Assembly: GCA_008360975.2 (NCBI GenBank)
Contig: CM039188.1
Span: 28,485,944-28,549,943 of the forward strand
Direction of reading: 5' to 3'
From: Lichenostomus cassidix
Taxonomy: Eukaryota; Chordata; Aves; Passeriformes; Meliphagidae
Length of the DNA: 64,000 nt
Shown: one piece after another, positions 61,301 to 64,000 of the stretch
Position numbering within the stretch: position 1 is the first letter of the stretch
Layout of the letters: every line of letters starts with the position of its first letter
The notes under the pieces: generated by a model
What the model saw: the letters and a program-made list of their open reading frames with translations, nothing else
What the model was told of the DNA's origin: nothing
Database searches by the model: none
Position numbers and translations under genes: made by a program

Positions 61301-63420
61301 TAAAACTTGTTGAAGTTGAAAAACTCCAGGTATCTTTCAAAATCCCATTACCTCACCTGATAATCTCAGCTAAAGAGAAATAACTAGTTTCGAACAATAC
61401 ATTCTAAAAAACTTTTTAAATTAAAAAAAAAACCCAAAGAAAAAACCAACAACAGAATTAGAATAAGAACTTGGTAAGTTTTAGCATCGAACATAATGGG
61501 CACAGCAGCTTTTAAACACGTAGCTCTTGGCACAAAACACCTTAAACTGTGTATTTTTAAATAGCTGCTGTAGGCTAAAGGTCAGGAAGTATTACAGGAC
61601 TTCCCTGTAAACACCCATCTTCCTCCTTGGCCCCTCCATGCTAGTCAGGAATTTTATTTTTTTGTTAACTATCCTGTTTGCATGATAAGAGCCAGGCTGC
61701 CAGTCCCATTAGTACAATTAGTGGTCACAGTGACCACCAGATAAACATTTCCACTAGCAGCATTTTGCAGAAAGTTGTCTTTTGATGCCAAGTAAAAAAA
61801 AAAAACCAAAAAAAAAAACAACGAAAAAAGCACAAGCTATTGGGTACCCATAGCTTAATAGCCAGCGTTCCTGGATCCAATCTCACCACCACAGATTAGC
61901 TGGCTGGAAGAGGAGCTCTTACAGCTGTTTACAAGATGTCTCAGAAGCAAGATCTATTGCTTTACTCTTTCCCTTCTGCACACCAACTGCATTGCTGGAA
62001 AAAAACAACCCATGAAAGAAAGCTATTACTCTGTCAGGCAGAGTGGTGTTTGTACCATTACAAGGTTTTCCTTGGAGAGCTGCAACTGTGCTGTTTAAGA
62101 GTGAAAAATCCAGTGAAATAGACCTGGAGAGCCACTGGCTGGGGTAGCCCCCTAGACCCAACCAAACCAGGGGGATTGGGAGCCACCTTCACCCCATGTC
62201 CATCTCCATCCCCAACCCCATCCTCTGCCCTGAGGAGCTGCAGCCACCCCAGGCAGGCCTGGCAGGAGGAGGGATGGGAAGAGCAGAGGAGGCAGCGCCT
62301 GCATCCTCAGCTCAGCAACACCAGCTGCAGATGGAAGGAGAAGGGAGTGTTCAAAAGGGGACAGGGATGGCCACTCTAGGGGAATAAGGGTCAGCAGGGA
62401 ACAGAACAGCATCTCTGCTGGCCATGCCCATGGAGAGGTTCAAGATCAACTGGTCTGGGAGTTCTCACATCCCAAACCCAGTTGCTGGCACAGCAGCTGT
62501 GCCTGCAAGGCAGGATTTTTCCATGCATCTGTAAGCATCCATACTTCTCTCTTAAACACTTAGGACAAGCAATAAGCAGACAACTGCTTTCTGTGTATCA
62601 GACATTATCAGGTCTTTCACACACTATAAAGACCTAAATTTTAAGTATTTTTCTCTATAAATTGTAAGTCTTCTTGGTAAGACATACATTGGATTATATA
62701 CATAGATCTAAACTCATGAGCAGCCCCTAGGGAACAGCAGGAGGTATTTGCAATTTCTCACAAACAAGGAGGGACAATTGAATTACGGGTGAGCAGCTTC
62801 AGCATCAACACAAGGATGTATTTTCCCTCTGAAGTGCTCAGTGAAACTGTGCAACTCGTGGCAGAGATGCCAGAAGCATGGGTCACCCCCACCCCCCCCA
62901 AATGACACAATAGATTCAGAAAGGAGAATTATCTTTGTTACAGACAAAGAGCCCATGCCAGGCCACGCAACAAGGGACACGTAGCCAGGGACTTGGGGCT
63001 TTTTAGGGAGAGAGCTTTGGAGCAAGGCTCCCTGCAACATAGAGCCCATGCAGGGACCCAGCATCCACCAAAAACAAGACGGTAATTGAAGGGAGAGAAG
63101 GACTGAAGGAACAGTGCTGCTCTGTTGAGGATGCATGGGGGCCAGTGGGGTCAAAGACTTATTTCCTATGATGTCAAAGAGTCACATACACCCAAAATAC
63201 ACTCAGCATGGAGCACCCGCTGCCCTCACCCACCCTGTCTGGCATGGACAGAGTCAGGAACAAGCAAGGTGAGAGAAGAGCTCCCTTCCAGCATTACAAA
63301 AAGCCCACAAGACAAGCCAGGTGTGCCCACCTACCTCCTTGGAGCACCAGGCACACTTGGGATGGATGAGGAGACACTCTTCGCAGGACGTGGCGCTTCC
63401 ACTGGTGCACAGATTGAGAC
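10296..63420 (-). CDS. ITGB5: Integrin subunit beta-5 (exons 2-15; exon 1 outside window)
   Basis: Integrin beta-5 is a single-pass membrane protein that pairs with alpha-V to bind RGD ligands such as vitronectin and links to the cytoskeleton through its tail. The spliced CDS is the join of 63335-63420, 56194-56398, 51445-51694, 47878-48046, 41823-41984, 40291-40386, 39137-39226, 35369-35503, 32671-33100, 16599-16821, 15777-15880, 12193-12309, 10903-11069 and 10296-10391, all minus strand. Every junction has GT/AG and the phases agree, giving 775 codons plus TGA, equal to human ITGB5 from the residue after the split glycine. Family features are the PSI cysteines, D-L-S-L-S metal site, I-EGF cysteine repeats, W-K-L-L-V-T-I-H-D membrane-proximal motif and N-P-L-Y. 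The start codon and signal peptide are missing because exon 1 lies beyond position 64000. ITGB3 and ITGB6 are excluded by the beta-5-type PSI start ([10 protein letters not shown]) and C-terminus (N-G-T-V-D). Residue numbers below assume the human 24-residue lead. Confidence 0.97.
10392..10902 (-). other. ITGB5 intron 14
   Basis: A 511-bp intron between the transmembrane exon and the terminal exon, without recognised features. Confidence 0.85.
10903..11069 (-). CDS. ITGB5: ITGB5 exon 14 (transmembrane helix)
   Basis: The 167-bp exon (phase 1 to 0) encodes residues 714-768. After C-S-S-A-P-S comes a hydrophobic helix at about 720-742, ending A-L-W, then the membrane-proximal [12 protein letters not shown] motif. 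That motif contributes to the clasp between alpha and beta tails and to talin binding. The exon ends A-R-Y-E-M before GTGAGC. The acceptor is TTGGCAG. Confidence 0.96.
11070..12192 (-). other. ITGB5 intron 13
   Basis: A 1.1-kb intron, beginning with a weak GTTGGC donor. It has a short poly(T)/poly(A) tract near 11239-11260 and nothing else recognised. Confidence 0.85.
12193..12309 (-). CDS. ITGB5: ITGB5 exon 13 (beta-tail domain)
   Basis: The 117-bp exon (phase 1 to 1) encodes residues 675-712. It includes [22 protein letters not shown] and the retained sequon S-N-L-T (N705). One residue between the two cysteines is missing relative to human, which cancels the insertion in exon 12. The donor, GTTGGC, is weak. 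A copy of an unclassified repeat sits about 28 bp upstream of its acceptor. Confidence 0.94.
12310..15776 (-). other. ITGB5 intron 12
   Basis: A 3.5-kb intron. Its 3' end carries the second copy of the unclassified 220-bp repeat (12337-12562), next to exon 13, and a CA run lies at about 12763-12776. Confidence 0.85.
12337..12562 (-). repeat. Unclassified ~220-bp repeat, copy 2 (intron 12, beside exon 13)
   Basis: Partner of the copy at 9821-10043. It ends with AATAAA at 12342-12337, only 28 bp before the exon 13 acceptor, in the sense direction of ITGB5. The acceptor's branch region therefore probably lies inside or at the edge of this repeat. Confidence 0.75.
15777..15880 (-). CDS. ITGB5: ITGB5 exon 12 (I-EGF4 to beta-tail)
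   Basis: The 104-bp exon (phase 2 to 1) encodes residues 640-673. It starts [11 protein letters not shown] and contains D-N-Q-T, the equivalent of the human N654 sequon, then [10 protein letters not shown]. It has one residue more than the human segment before the sequon. The donor is GTAAGT and the acceptor CTGCAG. Confidence 0.95.
15881..16598 (-). other. ITGB5 intron 11
   Basis: A 718-bp intron that contains a 17-bp unit repeated about 2.5 times at 16266-16309. No other feature was seen. Confidence 0.85.
16266..16309. repeat. 17-bp tandem repeat in intron 11
   Basis: The unit CTGCAGCTCACAGACAT occurs twice in full and once in part. Confidence 0.85.
16599..16821 (-). CDS. ITGB5: ITGB5 exon 11 (I-EGF modules 3-4)
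   Basis: The 223-bp exon (phase 1 to 2) encodes residues 566-638 plus split codons. It carries [14 protein letters not shown] (retained sequon N586), [16 protein letters not shown] and C-P-T-C. It ends S-T-K-R with the arginine codon completed by exon 12. The donor is GTACTC, a weak match to consensus. A 15.8-kb intron precedes it and a 718-bp intron follows. Confidence 0.96.
21173..21210. repeat. GGCCA/GGCAG short tandem run in intron 10
   Basis: Several imperfect copies of AGGCC or AGGC(A) in a row. Confidence 0.7.
23985..24105. promoter_or_regulatory. Candidate regulatory stretch in intron 10
   Basis: Contains a near-consensus CRE (GACGTCAC at about 24029) and, shortly after, clustered homeodomain/octamer-like cores (CATTTAATGC, CATTAGCATGCATTAA). 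This is motif reading only; function is inferred. Confidence 0.3.
24508..24565 (-). mobile_element. CR1 tail fragment in ITGB5 intron 10
   Basis: A short stretch with GAGTTGGAAGGGACCCATAA and AGAGTCCAACTCC, typical of the CR1 3' end; the terminal octamer is degraded to ATCACAAAAT. Same orientation as the copies near 5.3-5.7 kb. Confidence 0.8.
25018..25041. repeat. GAA-rich purine run in intron 10
   Basis: GAAGAGGAAGAAGAAGAAG-type purine tract. Confidence 0.7.
31790..32035. promoter_or_regulatory. Candidate regulatory stretch in intron 10 near exon 10
   Basis: Includes several nuclear-receptor-type half-sites (TGACCTTGGA, TTGACCTG, TTCAAGGTAA) and two short perfect inverted repeats (TTGCTTGAAAGCAA and GCTTTG-6-CAAAGC). 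Function is inferred only. Confidence 0.28.
32671..33100 (-). CDS. ITGB5: ITGB5 exon 10 (hybrid end and I-EGF modules)
   Basis: At 430 bp (phase 0 to 1) this is the largest coding exon, encoding residues 422-564. It opens V-S-F-E-V and passes into cysteine-rich I-EGF modules with [21 protein letters not shown] and Y-G-P-F-C-E-C. These form the rigid stalk that unbends on activation. The exon is markedly GC-rich compared with the introns around it. Human sequons at N460, N505 and N552 are absent here (S, a rewritten segment, and D552); an N-G-T at 479-481 replaces human N477. Confidence 0.97.
33101..35368 (-). other. ITGB5 intron 9
   Basis: A 2.3-kb intron. It holds a short stretch (34968-35026) resembling part of the CR1 tail at 5332-5396. 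Nothing else was recognised. Confidence 0.85.
34968..35026 (-). repeat. Possible old CR1 remnant in ITGB5 intron 9
   Basis: About 58 bp resembles 5332-5396, inside the first CR1 fragment: shared AGTCTGTGCTG, then CTGAAC and AGAGGAGG-TTGCTGC. No octamer tail is visible. Confidence 0.4.
35369..35503 (-). CDS. ITGB5: ITGB5 exon 9 (hybrid domain)
   Basis: The 135-bp exon (phase 0 to 0) encodes residues 377-421. It reads [12 protein letters not shown] and [13 protein letters not shown], then L-K-I-G-D-T. This is where the chain returns to the hybrid domain after the beta-I insertion. Acceptor TTCCAG and donor GTGAGT are standard. Confidence 0.96.
35504..39136 (-). other. ITGB5 intron 8
   Basis: A 3.6-kb intron. 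An AT-rich portion lies around 36240-36370. No exon, RNA gene or repeat family was recognised. Confidence 0.85.
39137..39226 (-). CDS. ITGB5: ITGB5 exon 8 (beta-I domain end)
   Basis: The 90-bp exon (phase 0 to 0) encodes residues 347-376. It starts with N-F-T, an N-glycosylation sequon also present in human beta-5 (N347), and continues [10 protein letters not shown] and S-K-N-I-I-E-L-I to A-Y-N. The donor is GTAAGT. The change H-K-D versus the usual G-D before S-K-N is a modest local difference from human. Confidence 0.95.
39227..40290 (-). other. ITGB5 intron 7
   Basis: A 1.06-kb intron without recognised features other than short CA-type runs near 40165-40210. Confidence 0.85.
40291..40386 (-). 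CDS. ITGB5: ITGB5 exon 7 (beta-I domain)
   Basis: The 96-bp exon is phase 0 at both ends and encodes residues 315-346. It reads [16 protein letters not shown] and then [13 protein letters not shown]. This is a late helix and strand of the beta-I domain. Acceptor CCCTAG and donor GTAAGT flank it. Confidence 0.96.
40387..41822 (-). other. ITGB5 intron 6
   Basis: A 1.4-kb intron without recognised features. Confidence 0.85.
41823..41984 (-). CDS. ITGB5: ITGB5 exon 6 (beta-I domain core)
   Basis: The 162-bp exon is phase 0 at both ends and encodes residues 261-314. It starts E-K-I-G-W-R-K-E and includes [20 protein letters not shown], the conserved beta-I core, then H-D-G-Q-C-H-L and N-E-Y-S-A-S-S-Q-L. 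The donor is GTGAGC. The reading frame stays open into the intron for a few codons, so the splice site was set by the GT and by the phase-0 acceptor of exon 7. Confidence 0.96.
41985..47877 (-). other. ITGB5 intron 5
   Basis: A 5.9-kb intron. No repeat family, RNA gene or exon was recognised. Confidence 0.85.
47878..48046 (-). CDS. ITGB5: ITGB5 exon 5 (beta-I domain, specificity loop)
   Basis: The 169-bp exon (phase 2 to phase 0) encodes residues 205-260. It begins Y-K-L-F-P-S-C-V, closing the disulfide-bounded specificity-determining loop that influences which ligand and alpha chain are accepted. It continues through [11 protein letters not shown] and [16 protein letters not shown]. It ends with C-K before a GTGAGT donor. 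Acceptor is CCACAG. Confidence 0.97.
48047..51444 (-). other. ITGB5 intron 4
   Basis: A 3.4-kb intron. It has a short CA run near 49161-49172 and a 24-bp unit repeated twice at 50249-50296. Nothing else was recognised. Confidence 0.85.
50249..50296. repeat. 24-bp tandem duplication in intron 4
   Basis: Two adjacent 24-bp units beginning CAGTGTTAAAATCC differ at only a few positions. Confidence 0.85.
51445..51694 (-). CDS. ITGB5: ITGB5 exon 4 (beta-I domain, MIDAS)
   Basis: The 250-bp exon (phase 1 to phase 2) encodes residues 122-203. It carries [16 protein letters not shown] followed by the D-x-S-x-S metal-ion-dependent adhesion site (D145, S147, S149 by human-style numbering) and the adjacent D-D of the ADMIDAS. 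Downstream are [15 protein letters not shown] and N-P-C-I-G, where the first cysteine of the specificity-determining loop lies. Acceptor TGCAG and donor GTAAGT are strong. Confidence 0.97.
51695..56193 (-). other. ITGB5 intron 3
   Basis: A 4.5-kb intron with no recognised repeat family, RNA gene or additional exon. The open frames in it are short and show no domain. Confidence 0.85.
56194..56398 (-). CDS. ITGB5: ITGB5 exon 3 (PSI to hybrid domain)
   Basis: The 205-bp exon runs from phase 0 to phase 1 and encodes residues 53-120. It opens with D-F-G-S and contains [14 protein letters not shown] and L-S-S-K-G-S-G, then V-A-L-N-L-R-P-G. These are the end of the PSI domain and the first hybrid-domain strands. 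The acceptor is a C-rich tract ending CAG and the donor is GTGAGT. The middle of the exon differs from human more than its ends do. Confidence 0.95.
59738..59749. repeat. C homopolymer in intron 2
   Basis: A run of about 12 C. Confidence 0.8.
60761..60840. repeat. AT-rich low-complexity stretch in intron 2
   Basis: Mostly TA and TTTATA steps. Confidence 0.8.
61793..61828. repeat. A-rich tract in intron 2
   Basis: Poly(A) with scattered C and G, without a recognised element next to it. Confidence 0.75.
63335..63420 (-). CDS. ITGB5: ITGB5 exon 2 (N-terminal PSI domain)
   Basis: The exon is 86 bp and encodes residues 25-52, starting inside a glycine codon split with exon 1 (phase 1) and ending on a whole codon, K-E, before GTAGGT. 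It holds the start of the mature protein and of the PSI domain (C-T-S-G-S, C-E-E-C, C-A-W-C). The acceptor reads ...GCTGAAG followed by GTCTC. The residues agree almost completely with human beta-5, which is the strongest single evidence for the gene name. Confidence 0.96.
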
Positions 63421-64000
63421 CTTCAGCAAAAAAGAACAGGATGGGCTGAATGGTTATTCCACCCCAAAACAGTGTTTAGGAGGGTTCTGAGATTCTTAAT
63501 GCTAAACATACTGTAAATTCAAACGAGAGCAAATTGTCTCCCAGGAGCCTAAAAGGCAGGAGAAGCTGTAAATCTCCCTTCACCTGTAAGGAGGTCTTGC
63601 TTTCTTTTCCTTCACCAAGGTAAATGAAAAGGACAGAAACTTCTTTTGGGGTGCTGGGATCCTCTAAAATATGACTGAATCTGGTGATTTTTCTTCACTC
63701 TTTTTCAATGGTTTCTGGTCAATCAGAGAGTCCAGCTACTCACAGTCCCAATGAAATACTTCCATTGCTGTGGACAGAATGCAGTAACTGTTTGACCAGC
63801 CTGAAACATGGAGCTGGCTATCCAAAAGCCCCTGAGACACTGACTTTTTTAAAGCACATCTCAATTTTTCTAGCTGAATATATGGGGAGGCCTCTCCCCA
63901 GAGTTTTCACATTAAAGCAACCTTGAAACATACTCATCTCCCCTTTCACCACAGGTGATTCTCACAGTGGACTCATGTTACAGTACATTACTTTTATTTT
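63421..64000 (-). other. ITGB5 intron 1 (3' part)
   Basis: Sequence between exon 2 and the right window edge. I see no exon, repeat family or promoter here; exon 1 with the start codon must be farther right. Confidence 0.85.

Larger units (their letters stand above)
56399..63334 (-). other. ITGB5 intron 2
   Basis: A 6.9-kb intron. It contains a run of C at about 59738-59749, an AT-rich stretch at 60761-60840, and two A-rich stretches at 61421-61446 and 61793-61828. A long antisense open frame (56504-57370) has no recognisable domain. No exon, RNA gene or transposon was recognised. Confidence 0.85.

Noticed and set aside
1..64000. CRISPR array, operon or bacterial system
   Set aside because: The window is spliced vertebrate DNA; direct repeats seen are LTRs, CR1 tails or short tandem duplications.

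Overview
The window is vertebrate, almost certainly avian, and probably from a songbird. It carries most of the gene for integrin beta-5 (ITGB5) on the minus strand, CR1 retroposon tails, and endogenous-retrovirus LTRs of a type common in bird genomes. I worked by eye from the sequence; gene names rest on remembered protein families, not on a search.

Layout from left to right. Positions 1 to about 5083 hold a minus-strand ERVL-like provirus whose 3' LTR is cut by the window edge. It has an intact gag-position frame (2633-4348), a protease remnant in the same frame behind a single TAG, and a broken pol with recognisable reverse transcriptase, RNase H and integrase-tail pieces. From 5177 to 6468 lie a CA/TA microsatellite, two CR1 tails and a plus-strand solo LTR related to the provirus LTR. 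From about 6470 to 9820 I see no gene. By human synteny UMPS might be expected on this side, but no UMPS exon was recognised.

From about 9820 to beyond 64000 the window is ITGB5. Fourteen consecutive coding exons (exons 2 to 15) can be placed to the base with GT/AG boundaries and matching phases. They encode 775 residues, the same number as human ITGB5 downstream of the glycine codon split between exons 1 and 2. Exon 1 (5' UTR, start codon, signal peptide) lies off the right edge. The protein has a PSI domain, a beta-I domain with an intact D-x-S-x-S metal site, a hybrid domain, cysteine-rich I-EGF modules, a beta-tail domain, one membrane helix and a cytoplasmic tail with N-P-L-Y and N-K-S-Y motifs. 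It would pair with integrin alpha-V to make an RGD/vitronectin receptor.

The introns carry little recognisable content: a few CR1 fragments, microsatellites, short tandem duplications and some candidate regulatory stretches in the 15.8-kb intron 10. Most notable are a pair of unclassified ~220-bp repeats in the same orientation, one just 5' of exon 13 and one in the 3' UTR region, each ending near an AATAAA; the TAG-separated gag/pro arrangement; a gag-position protein with two N-terminal hydrophobic segments; and loss of several N-glycosylation sequons in the beta-5 stalk relative to human.
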